From contig JADKAE010000002.1 of the NCBI GenBank assembly GCA_016715405.1, forward strand, positions 310,001 to 374,000: a stretch of DNA of 64,000 nt, written 5' to 3'. The position numbers were made by a program, and so were the translations under genes. This stretch comes from Saprospiraceae bacterium. Its GTDB lineage: Bacteria; Bacteroidota; Bacteroidia; Chitinophagales; Saprospiraceae. Under the pieces are notes generated by a model. That model was not told where the DNA came from. It saw only the letters and a list, made by a program, of their open reading frames with translations, and did no database searches. Shown one piece after another: positions 1 through 9,002 of the stretch (position 1 is the stretch's first letter; every line of letters starts with the position of its first letter).

Positions 1-1028
1 ACGCTGACGGCCTTCCTCACCGGTATCGCACAGGAGGAAGGTCACCTGTCGCTCTCGGATATGACTTCAACCTATCTGGGCCCGGGTTGGACCTCCAGCC
101 CCACCGACAAGGAAAACCTCATCACCATCCGCCACCAACTTACCATGACCAGCGGTCTCGACGACGGGGTGGTTGATCCATACTGCACCCTGCCCTCCTG
201 CCTGCAATACATAGCCGACGCCGGCACGCGCTGGTCGTACCACAACGCCCCCTATACGCTGCTCGACGACGTGATTGCCGATGCGACGGGGCAGAATTTC
301 AGCCTGTATTTCAACAGCCGCCTTCGCAATAAAATCGGCATGAACGGCTTGTGGCTCCCACAGGGCTACAACAACGTCTATTTTAGCAACGCACGCAGCA
401 TGGCCCGCTTCGGGCTACTCACGCTCAACCATGGCGTGTGGGCCGGCGATACGATCCTGCACGACCAACAGTATTTTACCGATATGGTCAACACCTCGCA
501 AAACCTCAACAAATCGTACGGCTATCTCTGGTGGCTCAACGGCAAGGAGTCCTTTATGGTTCCAGGACTTCAATTTGTCTTCAACGGCAAATTACTCCCC
601 AATGCCCCCAACGATAATATCGCCGCCATGGGCAAAAACGGACAGTTTGTCAATGTGACGCCCTCGCAAAACCTGGTCATGATACGCATGGGCAACGCCC
701 CCGATAACTCTTTGATTTCCTACCTGCTTAATGATGGCATTTGGCAACGCCTCAATGAAGTAATCTGTACGGCCACTGCCACTAACGAACTTCCCGAAGC
801 CGGCATGGGCTTCCGCATCTACCCAACCCCGCTACCGAAGCCTTTCACCTCCAACTCGACGACAAACAGACGCCTTTTTCGGTGCAGTTATTCAGCCTTA
901 CCGGACAATTGATCTGGCAGGGACAAAAACACCCCACCCTCGATGCCGCTCCGCTGACACCCGGGGTTTATGTGGTCAGGCTGCAACAGGGAGAGCGCAT
1001 TTTTGTGCAGCGTCTGACCAAGAGGTGA
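1..1028 (+). CDS. Secreted beta-lactamase-fold serine hydrolase with T9SS type A sorting domain (5' partial, frameshifted)
   Basis: The reading frame is open from base 1, so the N-terminus with the SxxK nucleophile lies outside the window. The YxN motif of class C beta-lactamase/DD-peptidase-like enzymes is seen as YHN in WSYHNAPYTLLDD near base 237, and the GKNGQF segment sits where the third (KTG-like) motif belongs. The +1 frame after about base 826 gives an IYPNPATE-like start and a PGVYVVRLQ ending, a T9SS type A C-terminal sorting domain. One missing A in the run at 825-826 restores a single frame to the stop at 1026-1028. The protein should therefore be exported by the Sec system and then by T9SS. 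Substrate is unknown; a peptidase or esterase is as likely as a true beta-lactamase. Confidence 0.8.
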
Positions 1029-1135
1029 GTGTGGGAGGGTGAGAGAGTGAGAGAGTGAGAGAGTGAGAGGGAGGGATCTTCGAATATATATGATCTCACC
1101 CTCCCACCCTCTCACACTCTCACTCTCATACTCTG
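1029..1135. repeat. Inverted GA/CT-rich octamer array (family 2, locus A) between convergent genes
   Basis: The left arm repeats GAGAGTGA with period 8 directly after the hydrolase stop codon. The right arm carries CT-rich complements (CCCTCTCACACTCTC type) and stops at the asnA stop codon. A short AT-rich core beginning GGGATCTTCG separates them. The arms are complementary, so a transcript from either side could fold into a long hairpin, which would suit a bidirectional terminator. Confidence 0.8.
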
Positions 1136-2272
1136 TTATTCCAGTACAAAAATATTATGCTGCCTGCAGATATCCTTGAGGCGTTCGGGCCAAACCGTTA
1201 CGCTGACCTCGCCGATATGGGCTTTTTTGAGCAACAGCATAATCGTACGCGATTGTCCGATGCCGCCGCCTATACTCAGTGGCAATTCCTTGTTGATAAT
1301 CGCCTTGTGGTAGGGCAGCTGCAGAAAATCGAGTTGGCCGGTAATCTCCAGTTGCTGGCGCAGCGTTTCTGCATTTACACGCACGCCCATCGAAGAGAGT
1401 TCGTGGCGGCGTTTGGTGATGGGGTTCCACACCAGGATATCGCCGTTGAGGCCGTGCATGGGTTTTCCTTTAGCAGACACGGTGGGCGTTACCCAGTCGT
1501 CGTAGTCGGCGGCCCGCATCTCGTGGGGGTAGCCGTCGTCGAGCGTCCAGCCGATGCCGTAGATAAACACGGCGGGATAATCCTGTAAGATGGCCGTTTC
1601 GCGTTGTTTGCGCGGCAGGTCGGGGTAGCGCTCCAGGATCTCTTCGGCGTGGATAAATACGAGTTCTTCGGGCAGGTCGGGATAGCGGTCGTCTTTCAAT
1701 TGCGGAAATTCCTGATGGATAAACAACTCCGCGCCTTTGATTACCTTCCATAATTTGCGCACCACATCGGTGAGAAAGTCGAGGTTGCGCTGGTCGGCGG
1801 TAATGGCTCGCTCCCAGTCCCATTGATCCACATAAGCGCTATGGTCGTGGTCGAGGAAATAATCTTTGCGAATGGCGCGCATATCGGTGAGCAGGCCTTC
1901 GCCGGGTTTCATATTGAATTCGCGGAGAGCCATCCTTTTCCACTTGGTAGCGGCTTGTACTACCTGAGCGTGGACCGGATTTTTGCCATAGTCGTTGTTG
2001 ATCACAAATTCTACCGGCGTGCGCGAGCCGTCGCGGTCGAGATTGTCGTTGACGCCGCTGTCGGGATCTACGATAAGCGGTACAGTGACGGGCATCAGGT
2101 TGAGTTCGGCGCACAGTTGGTCTTCGATGAAGCGCTTAACAGCCATGATGGCCCGTTGCGTCTCTTTAGGATTAAGCAAGGAGCGATAGTTTTTAGGTAA
2201 TATTTTTTCTACCTCTTCGTAGGTACCGATACCGGGGCCTACCAAATCCGCCTTTTTATCGAGGGTAATCAT
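1136..2272 (-). CDS. asnA: Aspartate--ammonia ligase (AsnA)
   Basis: AsnA makes asparagine from aspartate and ammonia with ATP going to AMP, in the cytoplasm; the fold is related to class II aminoacyl-tRNA synthetases. Evidence is the end-to-end family pattern: an N-terminal region with RAIMAVKRFIEDQL, the DPDSGVNDNLDRDGS region near residue 70-85, and the class II-like C-terminal GGGIGQSR motif near residue 335-342. At 378 residues it is longer than E. coli AsnA (330) but still reads as a full-length member. It starts with ATG and converges with the upstream hydrolase across a repeat array. No frameshift was seen. Confidence 0.95.
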   Translation of the reverse strand: MITLDKKADLVGPGIGTYEEVEKILPKNYRSLLNPKETQRAIMAVKRFIEDQLCAELNLMPVTVPLIVDPDSGVNDNLDRDGSRTPVEFVINNDYGKNPVHAQVVQAATKWKRMALREFNMKPGEGLLTDMRAIRKDYFLDHDHSAYVDQWDWERAITADQRNLDFLTDVVRKLWKVIKGAELFIHQEFPQLKDDRYPDLPEELVFIHAEEILERYPDLPRKQRETAILQDYPAVFIYGIGWTLDDGYPHEMRAADYDDWVTPTVSAKGKPMHGLNGDILVWNPITKRRHELSSMGVRVNAETLRQQLEITGQLDFLQLPYHKAIINKELPLSIGGGIGQSRTIMLLLKKAHIGEVSVTVWPERLKDICRQHNIFVLE

Positions 2273-2398
2273 AATGCGATGGTTTTGGTTAGCGCAATAA
2301 ATCAGTTCGCATAAGTTAGTCCCGATAATAATTGCAATTGGGAAGATGAGTCACCGCCTTTATTGATTTTTATCAATATTTGCATAAACAAAGAGAAA

Positions 2399-3733
2399 AT
2401 GGCAGAGCGGGCAACGGGTGGCATAGGATTTTGGCCGGCAGCGGCATTGGTAGCGGGCAACATGATCGGATCGGGCATCTTTCTGTTGCCGGCGGCCTTA
2501 TCGGCTTTCGGGGGGTATAGCCTGATCGGATGGGGTGTATCCACCGTCGGCGCGATATTGCTGGCACTGACCTTTGCGGCCCTGAGCCGCCGCCACCCTC
2601 TTACCGGTGGGCCGTATGCCTATACCCGGGAGGCTTTTGGGCCGTTTAGCGGCTTCTTAGTCGCATGGGGTTATTGGATAGCGCTGTGGAGTGGCAACGC
2701 CGCCATTGCGGTAGCCTTTATCGCCAACCTGACGCCCTTTTTTCCTGTGCTGGGCAAAGTGCCTGCCCTTGCGGCCGGCTGTTGTATTGCCTCTGTGTGG
2801 TTTGCTACCTGGCTCAACCTGAGGGGAGTAAAAGAGGCTTCCTATTTTCAGCTCGTCACTACCATCCTGCGCCTGGCGCCAATTTTACTGGTGGCTACCG
2901 TGGGGTTCTACCATTTTGACGAAGCCAATCTGAGCGTGGCGCACGTGAAGGTGGGTTGGCTCGACGCCGCCCTGCAAACGGCGGCGCTCACCCTCTGGTC
3001 TTTTTTGGGCATAGAATCGGCCACCGTACCCGCCGGCGATATCCGGAATCCCGAAAAAAACATTGCCCGCGCCACGATCGCCGGCACTATTTTTTCGGCT
3101 ATCGTATTTGTGGCGGCAAGTACGGCGGTACTGGGCGCTATTGCTCCCGGACAACTCGAACAAGCAGCAGCCCCTTTTGCCCTCGCCGCAGGTAAAATGT
3201 GGGGCGACGCCGGCTATTACCTGGTAGCGGCGGCGGCGGCCATCGCCTGCCTGGGCGCGCTCAACGGCTGGATACTCCTGCAAGGGCAAATACCCTGGGC
3301 GGCAGCTGTCGATGGTTTATTTCCACGCTGGTTTGGACACAAAAACCGCCGCGGCGCCCCCGATACCGCACTGATCATCTCCAGCGTATTGATCACGGTG
3401 ATGGTGCTATTTAATTATTCCAAAACCCTCCAGCAACAATTTCAGCAGATGATCCTGCTCGCTACTTTATCATCGCTGATCCCTTATCTTTTTTGCGCTA
3501 TCGCGGCGCCCGTTTTGGCTCATAAGGGTGACTTCAGGCGTAGTGCTGGGAGGAATATGTTTACTAAACTTCCAAAGTTTAGTAAACATAGAAAGCTTTA
3601 CCTGCTGGCCGCTTTTACCACACTATTTTCAATAGCCGCTATCATCGGTACGGGCTGGCTTACAGTCGCTTACGGACTGGCGCTGTTGGCGGCAGGTGTG
3701 CCGGTGTATTTTTTTGTAGTGAATAAAAAGTGA
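2399..3733 (+). CDS. APC-family amino acid permease (AdiC/YjeH-like)
   Basis: This is a 444-residue inner-membrane transporter with about 12 hydrophobic segments. The APC-family GSGIF motif in TM1 lies at residues 24-28, and the TM6-like WSFLGIESATVP segment is typical of amino acid exchangers and exporters. I chose the ATG at 2399 because the family begins shortly before TM1; the longer upstream reading has no family-like sequence. Substrate cannot be told; basic amino acids or agmatine are possible by similarity. Residues 387-397, in a loop before the last helices, are encoded by a perfect 15-bp palindrome, listed separately. It is divergent from asnA. Confidence 0.85.
   Translation: MAERATGGIGFWPAAALVAGNMIGSGIFLLPAALSAFGGYSLIGWGVSTVGAILLALTFAALSRRHPLTGGPYAYTREAFGPFSGFLVAWGYWIALWSGNAAIAVAFIANLTPFFPVLGKVPALAAGCCIASVWFATWLNLRGVKEASYFQLVTTILRLAPILLVATVGFYHFDEANLSVAHVKVGWLDAALQTAALTLWSFLGIESATVPAGDIRNPEKNIARATIAGTIFSAIVFVAASTAVLGAIAPGQLEQAAAPFALAAGKMWGDAGYYLVAAAAAIACLGALNGWILLQGQIPWAAAVDGLFPRWFGHKNRRGAPDTALIISSVLITVMVLFNYSKTLQQQFQQMILLATLSSLIPYLFCAIAAPVLAHKGDFRRSAGRNMFTKLPKFSKHRKLYLLAAFTTLFSIAAIIGTGWLTVAYGLALLAAGVPVYFFVVNKK
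3556..3590. repeat. Perfect 15-bp inverted repeat inserted in frame in the permease gene
   Basis: Arms at 3556-3570 and 3576-3590 are exact reverse complements around the 5-base loop TCCAA. The core reads GTTTACTAAACT on the left. In the permease frame it encodes MFTKLPKFSKH, a basic 11-residue stretch in a loop between hydrophobic segments. The reading frame is kept on both sides. A palindrome this perfect is not expected from coding constraint and suggests insertion of a mobile palindromic repeat. Confidence 0.85.
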
Positions 3734-3784
3734 CCATTTACAACAAACCCTCTATTTTTGAGCCGCAAGCAAATTACAACTGGC

Positions 3785-5413
3785 ATGGCTAACAATACTA
3801 CTTTACCTCGCGTGGCTTATTTCTGTATGGAATACGGCCTGGATACTTCTTTTAAAGCCTATGCAGGCGGACTCGGCATTTTGGCCGGCGACTACCTCAA
3901 GGGCGCCAAAGACCACGAATATCCTATTGTGGGCATCGGCATCAAATGGAAACAGGGTTATACCGACCAACTCATCGGCGAAGACGGCATACCCTACGAT
4001 ACGTACCACAACTACGACTACGAGAAACTGCTGGAAGATACCGGCGTAGTGGTCAGTGTGGAGATCCGCCGCCGTGAAGTGCGCTGCAAAGTGTGGAAAA
4101 TGACCTGCTTCGGCAATGCTACCCTGTACCTCCTCGATACCGACATCGAAGGTCAGCAGGAAGCCGACGGCTGGATCAGCGGCCAGCTATACGGCTGGTT
4201 TGGCGAAGAGCGCATCGCCCAGGAGATGGTACTCGGCATCGGCGGCGTGCGCGCCCTGCGCGCCCTGGGCCTCGATATCGATGTGTACCACTTCAACGAA
4301 GGCCACGCCCTGTTTGCCGGCTTCGAGCTCATGCGCGAAAAAATGGAAAAAGGCCATAGCTTCGATGAAGCCTGGGCCGCCAGCCGCAAGCAAATTGTAT
4401 TTACCACCCATACGCCCGTCTTACAGGGCAACGAATCGCACCCCATCGACAGGTTGCTCTATATGGGCGCCAACCTCAATATGAGCGCTGCGCAACTCAA
4501 AAAACTGGGCGGCGATCCGTTCAATATGACCGTCGGCGCACTGCGCCTCTCCCGCATGTCGAACGCGGTAGCCCAACTCCACGGCGTGACCGCCAACGAG
4601 ATGTGGAAAAAGGTGAAAGGCCGCTCCAAAATCGTGGCCATCACCAATGCCATCCACCGCCCCACCTGGGTAGACCCCGCCATGATTCAAACCGCCGAAG
4701 CCGGCGGCGACCTCTGGCAGGCCCATATGCGCAATAAAAAACAACTGGTGGAGTTTGTCAAGTCGCGCACCGGCGCACAGCTTAACCCTGAGAACCTGAT
4801 CATCGGTTTCTCGCGCCGCGCAGTGCCCTACAAACGCAGCGACCTGATCTTCAGCAAACCCGATATTATCGATCCCCTGCTGCGCGAGCAAAAGGTACAG
4901 GTGGTCTTCTCGGGCCGCGCCCACCCGCTCGACGATAACGGCAAGGAAATCGCCGCCAACCTCGTGGCAATGGCCAGGCGATAGCCCAATTCGGTGGTGT
5001 TTCTAGAAAATTACGATATGACGATCGGCGCCCAGCTCACCCGCGGCTCCGACGTGTGGCTCAATAACCCGCGACGCCCCAAAGAGGCCAGCGGCACCTC
5101 AGGCATGAAGGCTTCGATGAACGGCGTACTCAACGTGAGTATCCTCGCCGGGTGGTGGCCCGAAGCCTGCCAGCACGGCGTCAACGGCTGGCAATTCGGC
5201 GACGCCTTCGAACATCCCGACGAAGCCATCCACGACGCCCACGACCGCGACGCCCTCTACAATTGCCTGCTGAATGAGGTGCTACCCACGTACTACGACA
5301 ACCGCCCCAAATGGACGGAGATGATGCGCCAAAGTATCCTCACCACCAAGGACTATTTTGCCGTGAAACGCATGCTGGAGGAATACTACGAGTTATTGTA
5401 CCACGGAGGGTAA
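3785..5413 (+). CDS. glgP: Alpha-glucan (glycogen) phosphorylase, short GlgP family, with in-frame amber codon
   Basis: The enzyme releases glucose-1-phosphate from alpha-1,4-glucan using PLP. The 542-codon length fits the short alpha-glucan phosphorylase family rather than the 800-residue classical type. Visible family segments are AYFCMEYGLD at the N-terminus, HFNEGHALF near residue 180, THTPV, and the PLP-lysine segment EASGTSGMK with Lys about 442. Codon 400 (4982-4984) is TAG in the same frame, where the flanks MARR and PNSVVFLENYDM continue without a shift. A product stopping there would lack the PLP lysine. One base substitution, real or a sequencing error, explains it. ATG at 3785 is preferred over 3758 because the family starts just before the AYFCMEYG segment. 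Confidence 0.88.
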
Positions 5414-5514
5414 CTGGGATAATTACGAATTACGGAATTACGAATTACGAATATTTTTAATTATTAAAAAATTGATAATTACACAATTATTCGTAATTCG
5501 TCATTCGTAATTCG
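5414..5514. repeat. Inverted AATTACG-type array (family 3) between convergent genes
   Basis: The left arm has repeated GAATTACG/AATTACG units and the right arm has repeated ATTCGTAATTCGTC units. They are complementary and separated by an AT-only core near 5451-5485. The array fills the gap between the phosphorylase stop and the ABC-F stop, and the ABC-F stop codon (TGA on the minus strand) reads as part of the ATGACGAATTACG unit. A fold-back transcript would work as a bidirectional terminator. Confidence 0.75.
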
Positions 5515-7407
5515 TCATTCTTTCTCCGCCAATTCCATCCACCGAAGCTCCTTGTCTTCGATGGCTGATTTCACCTCGGCGAGTTGTTTGGCGAGTTCCT
5601 TAATGCGCTCCTGACTGAGGTCGGGCGTGGCGAATTGTTGTTCGATCTCGCTTTTGCGTTCCTCCAGGCGGCTAATCTCTTTTTCGACGCGGTTGAGTTC
5701 CTTGCGTTGCTCGTAGCTGAGTCCGGCGCTTTGGGCAGGCGCCGTCTGTTGTTTGGTCTGTTGCTGGTCGGCGCGATCCTGGCGGCGCTGGTCGCGATCG
5801 CGCAATTTAGCGGCCTCGCGGTATTCGGTATAATCGCCGTTAAAATCCTTGACCTGTCCCTTGCCTTCAAACACAAACAAGTGGTCGACCAGCTTATCCA
5901 TAAAATAGCGGTCGTGGGTAACGATGAGCACACAGCCGGGGAAATCGAGCAGGAAATCTTCCAGCACGTTGAGTGAGACGATATCGAGGTCGTTGGTAGG
6001 TTCGTCGAGGATCAGGAAATTGGGGTTTTGCATCAATATAGTAAGCAGGTAGAGGCGACGGCGTTCGCCGCCGCTGAGTTGCGACACATACACCTGTTGT
6101 TGGGGCCTGCTAAATAAAAAGCGTTCGAGCAATTGCGAGGCTGTCAGTTTTTGTCCTTTTTCGAGGGGGATAAACTCCGCGATATCCTGCACCACTTCCA
6201 ATACGCGTTTATCGTCTTTCAGCGCTATGCCATCCTGGCTGTAATAGCCAAAAACTGTATTGTCGCCCACCACTACGCGGCCTGTGTCGGGGCGCATTTC
6301 GCCGGTAAGCATATTGAGAAAAGTGGTTTTGCCCACCCCATTGGGGCCGACAATACCCACGCGCTCTCCTGGTTTGAATTTGTAGGAGAAATCTTCCACA
6401 ATAGGCGTATCGCCAAAACGCTTGTGCACATTGTAGCACTCCAGCACCTTCTTGCCCAGACGCTGGCCTTTGATATCAATTTGCAGTTCGGTATTATCGA
6501 CTCGCTGTGATACTTTTTCTTGAATTTCATAAAAACCATCCACCCTGGATTTGGCCTTAGTAGTACGCGCCTGCGGTGATCGGTGCACCCAGTCGAGTTC
6601 GCGCTTGTAGAGCTTGCCCAACTTCTCCATCTCTGCCGATTCATTCTCTTTGCGCAGGGCCTTTTTTTCCAAAAAATCGACATAATTGCCCGAATAGCGG
6701 AAAAGCTGGCCGCGATCCAATTCAATGATCTGGTTGCACACCCGCTCCAGGAAGTAGCGGTCGTGGGTCACCATAAACAGCGTAATATTGGGATGGCGCA
6801 GATACTCCTCCAGCCATTCGATCATATCGAGGTCGAGGTGGTTGGTAGGCTCGTCGAGGATGATAAACTCTGGTTCGTCGAGGATAAGCCGCACCAGTGC
6901 CACGCGTTTGCGCTGGCCGCCGGAAAGGCTGCTGATAGTCTGGTTGAAATCGGTGATGCCGAATTTGGAGATCAATTCTTTGACGCGCGCCTCGAAATCC
7001 CAGGCTTTGAGATCATCCATGCGGGCCATCACCGCCTCCATCTCTTCGTGGCCGGCGCCCATTAGCAGGGCGCGTTCGTAGGTTTTTACCACCTGCACCA
7101 TCGGGTTGTCGGAGTCGAGTACGGCTTCCAGCACACTATGACCATGGTAGAGGTCGGGGTCTTGTTCGAGGTACGCCACCTTCACATCCCGGCGCAGCAG
7201 GATTTTGGCGTTTTCGCCCTCGGGGGCGTCTATGCCGGCAATGACGCGCAGCAGCGTACTTTTCCCCGTACCGTTTTTGGCCACCAGCGCCACCTTCTGC
7301 CCTTTGCTAATTTGCAGGTTGATGTCGCGGAATAAGACCTTTTCGCCGTAGGTTTTGGTAACGTTTTCTAAAGTCAGGTAGTTCAAAACGAAATAAGTTG
7401 ACGACAT
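5515..7407 (-). CDS. ABC-F family ATPase, Uup-like
   Basis: ABC-F proteins are soluble twin-ATPase factors that act on ribosomes. Two ABC domains are complete: the first has Walker A NGTGKST and LSGGQRKR, the second has Walker A GPNGVGKTT and LSGGERRR followed by LILDEPTNDLD. The C-terminus (about the last 90 residues) is a charged coiled coil with ISRLEERKSEIE and AEVKSAIEDKELRWMELAEKE, as in Uup rather than EttA. There are no membrane segments. Length about 630 residues is normal. I chose the ATG at 7407; a TTG at about 7383 immediately before NYLTLENV is an alternative. The exact subfamily is inferred from the C-terminal coiled coil. Confidence 0.92.
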   Translation of the reverse strand: MSSTYFVLNYLTLENVTKTYGEKVLFRDINLQISKGQKVALVAKNGTGKSTLLRVIAGIDAPEGENAKILLRRDVKVAYLEQDPDLYHGHSVLEAVLDSDNPMVQVVKTYERALLMGAGHEEMEAVMARMDDLKAWDFEARVKELISKFGITDFNQTISSLSGGQRKRVALVRLILDEPEFIILDEPTNHLDLDMIEWLEEYLRHPNITLFMVTHDRYFLERVCNQIIELDRGQLFRYSGNYVDFLEKKALRKENESAEMEKLGKLYKRELDWVHRSPQARTTKAKSRVDGFYEIQEKVSQRVDNTELQIDIKGQRLGKKVLECYNVHKRFGDTPIVEDFSYKFKPGERVGIVGPNGVGKTTFLNMLTGEMRPDTGRVVVGDNTVFGYYSQDGIALKDDKRVLEVVQDIAEFIPLEKGQKLTASQLLERFLFSRPQQQVYVSQLSGGERRRLYLLTILMQNPNFLILDEPTNDLDIVSLNVLEDFLLDFPGCVLIVTHDRYFMDKLVDHLFVFEGKGQVKDFNGDYTEYREAAKLRDRDQRRQDRADQQQTKQQTAPAQSAGLSYEQRKELNRVEKEISRLEERKSEIEQQFATPDLSQERIKELAKQLAEVKSAIEDKELRWMELAEKE

Positions 7408-7487
7408 TAATCTCACACTCCTCCCGACCTCCGTTGTCGGTACGGGACTCCTTTCAGTCGCACCCTCTCACACTCTCCCTCTCCCAA
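7408..7487. repeat. CT-rich repeat region (family 2, locus B)
   Basis: Two CT-rich stretches (CTCACACTCCTCCC near 7411 and CCCTCTCACACTCTC near 7462) flank a short core with GTTGTCGGTACGGGACTCC. Both arms point the same way, unlike loci A and D. It occupies the whole gap between the desaturase stop and the ABC-F start, so any ABC-F promoter must lie in or across it. Confidence 0.55.
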
Positions 7488-8537
7488 TCACGCCGACTGC
7501 ACCCGCTCCCGCATGTAAAACTCCTTAAACGAGATCATGCGTTGCGTCTCCTCGTCCCAGAGTTTATTAAACATACACTTCAGGCTTTCCACAAAACCCA
7601 GCGTAGTGATATATTGCTCCAGGAAGGAATTCTCGCGGGCACAACGCGCCAGGTTGTAATTAGGGATTTTCGGGTTGAGGTGGTGAATATGGTGGAAAAC
7701 GATATTACCCGTAAGCCACGGAAACGGCTTGGGAAGGCGGTAATACGTACTGCCTCGGATAGCAGCCAGGAGGTAATCCCAGTTGTCGCGCCATTGCTTG
7801 TACGTGTGCTCGTGCTGATGTTGCACGTAGAAGAACCACACTGCAATGATCGAGAACAGCCAGATGATGGGCAACTGTATCAGCAGAAAGCGCTGCCAGC
7901 CCAACAGCCAGCCCAGCAACACATAAAGTCCTATCCAAAGCACATTATTGACCTGCAACGAGGCGTATATATTTTTCCAACCTTTAAACCGCACCAGCGG
8001 CAGGCGGTTATTCCAGAAAATATAGATCATGGGGCCAATCCCAAAAGTGATCAGCGGCATGCGGAAAATGCGGTAGCCGAGGCGCTCCCAGCGCGACGCC
8101 TTGCGGTACTCCTCCACCGTCATCATGCGGATATCGCCGATATCGCGCACCTCCAGCTGGCCGCTGTGGCCGTGGTGGAAATTGTGCACCTGCGCCCAGT
8201 AGCGGAACGGGATAGCGGTAAACAAACTGGCAAACCAGCCTATCACCTTGTTGAGCATCTGCGAGCGCGTAAACGAGCGGTGGCCGCAGTCGTGTTGTAT
8301 AATAAAAATGCGGACGAGGAAAAACGAATTCACAATCGCCAGTCCAAAAGTAATCCAATACGAATAGTCGAGGCTGAAATACATCAGCACCCACACGCCC
8401 ACGAAAGGCCCAAAAGTATTGATAATCTGGATAAAGGCTTTCGTATTGTCAGCCTTGGCATATTTGGCAAACAAGGTCGGCCAGTTTTGCAACGCCTTGC
8501 TAATCTCCTCGTTTGACGTAATAGTCGGATTAATCAT
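7488..8537 (-). CDS. Membrane fatty acid desaturase
   Basis: This di-iron, oxygen-dependent acyl desaturase is an integral membrane protein of 349 residues. The three histidine boxes are plain: HDCGH near residue 103, HNFHHGH near residue 142 and HHIHHL near residue 265, with hydrophobic segments between them as in the FADS family. It would introduce a double bond into membrane acyl chains; regiochemistry cannot be read. It uses an ATG start, and a TATCTTTG-type -7 element lies 18 bases upstream. The neighbouring genes give no pathway context. Confidence 0.93.
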   Translation of the reverse strand: MINPTITSNEEISKALQNWPTLFAKYAKADNTKAFIQIINTFGPFVGVWVLMYFSLDYSYWITFGLAIVNSFFLVRIFIIQHDCGHRSFTRSQMLNKVIGWFASLFTAIPFRYWAQVHNFHHGHSGQLEVRDIGDIRMMTVEEYRKASRWERLGYRIFRMPLITFGIGPMIYIFWNNRLPLVRFKGWKNIYASLQVNNVLWIGLYVLLGWLLGWQRFLLIQLPIIWLFSIIAVWFFYVQHQHEHTYKQWRDNWDYLLAAIRGSTYYRLPKPFPWLTGNIVFHHIHHLNPKIPNYNLARCARENSFLEQYITTLGFVESLKCMFNKLWDEETQRMISFKEFYMRERVQSA

Positions 8538-8554
8538 TCACTTAAATTTGGATG

Positions 8555-8562
8555 CAAAGATA
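8555..8562 (-). promoter_or_regulatory. Bacteroidota -7 element upstream of the desaturase gene
   Basis: The minus strand reads TATCTTTG, a perfect match to TAnnTTTG, 18 bases before the desaturase ATG, implying a very short leader. No TTG is found 19-23 bases further upstream, so the -33 element is missing or unusual. Confidence 0.5.
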
Positions 8563-8696
8563 GCTGTTTTTTTGCTATCGGCGACCATTAACTAAACAAT
8601 AACGATAACCTGGAAGCTAAAAGTGTGGCGCCCGGATGGTAGACGAGCAGAATGCCCCCGTGCGCAGGGTTTAAGTGCGCAACGTGGCAATAGCCC

Positions 8697-8906
8697 TTAA
8701 TCCAAAGTATCTACGCGGAACGATATCTTGCAGATCACTCCGAAGGTGGTCACTTTCCCGTCTTTAACGTGGGCTTTGATATCCTTGACAAACACCGAGT
8801 CGATACTGCGGACTGATTTGGAAGCTTCGCTTACGGCTTTGCGCACGGCGTCATCGATGCCAACTTCTGAAGAGGCGATTACTTCAATTACTTTGACGAT
8901 ACTCAT
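8697..8906 (-). CDS. Dodecin family flavin-binding protein
   Basis: The 69-residue product matches the dodecin pattern throughout: an N-terminal VKVIEVIA strand, the DAVRKAVSEASKSVR helix, and two more strands (VFVKDIKAHVKDGK and VICKISFRV). Dodecins form 12-subunit hollow spheres that bind and buffer flavins or related cofactors in the cytoplasm. Length is normal. It stands alone between the desaturase and the CHAT gene. The site of the usual flavin-stacking tryptophan has no Trp in this protein, so ligand choice is open. Confidence 0.9.
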   Translation of the reverse strand: MSIVKVIEVIASSEVGIDDAVRKAVSEASKSVRSIDSVFVKDIKAHVKDGKVTTFGVICKISFRVDTLD

Positions 8907-9002
8907 AGGAGATGTTGTTTTTGGGTTGTGAAAAATGTTCTCGGATACAATATAAGCTTTTTAGCCGAATAAAGAGACTTCTCATCGGGTTTATAGTATC
9001 TG

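Noticed and set aside
4982..4984. Amber reassignment to an amino acid (recoding or pyrrolysine)
   Set aside because: TAG is seen as a normal stop in this window and no tRNA or synthetase for recoding was found. One substitution explains it.
7398..8516. 372-residue plus-strand frame opposite the desaturase
   Set aside because: The desaturase has all three histidine boxes on the minus strand; the opposite frame shows no domain and begins in repeat DNA.
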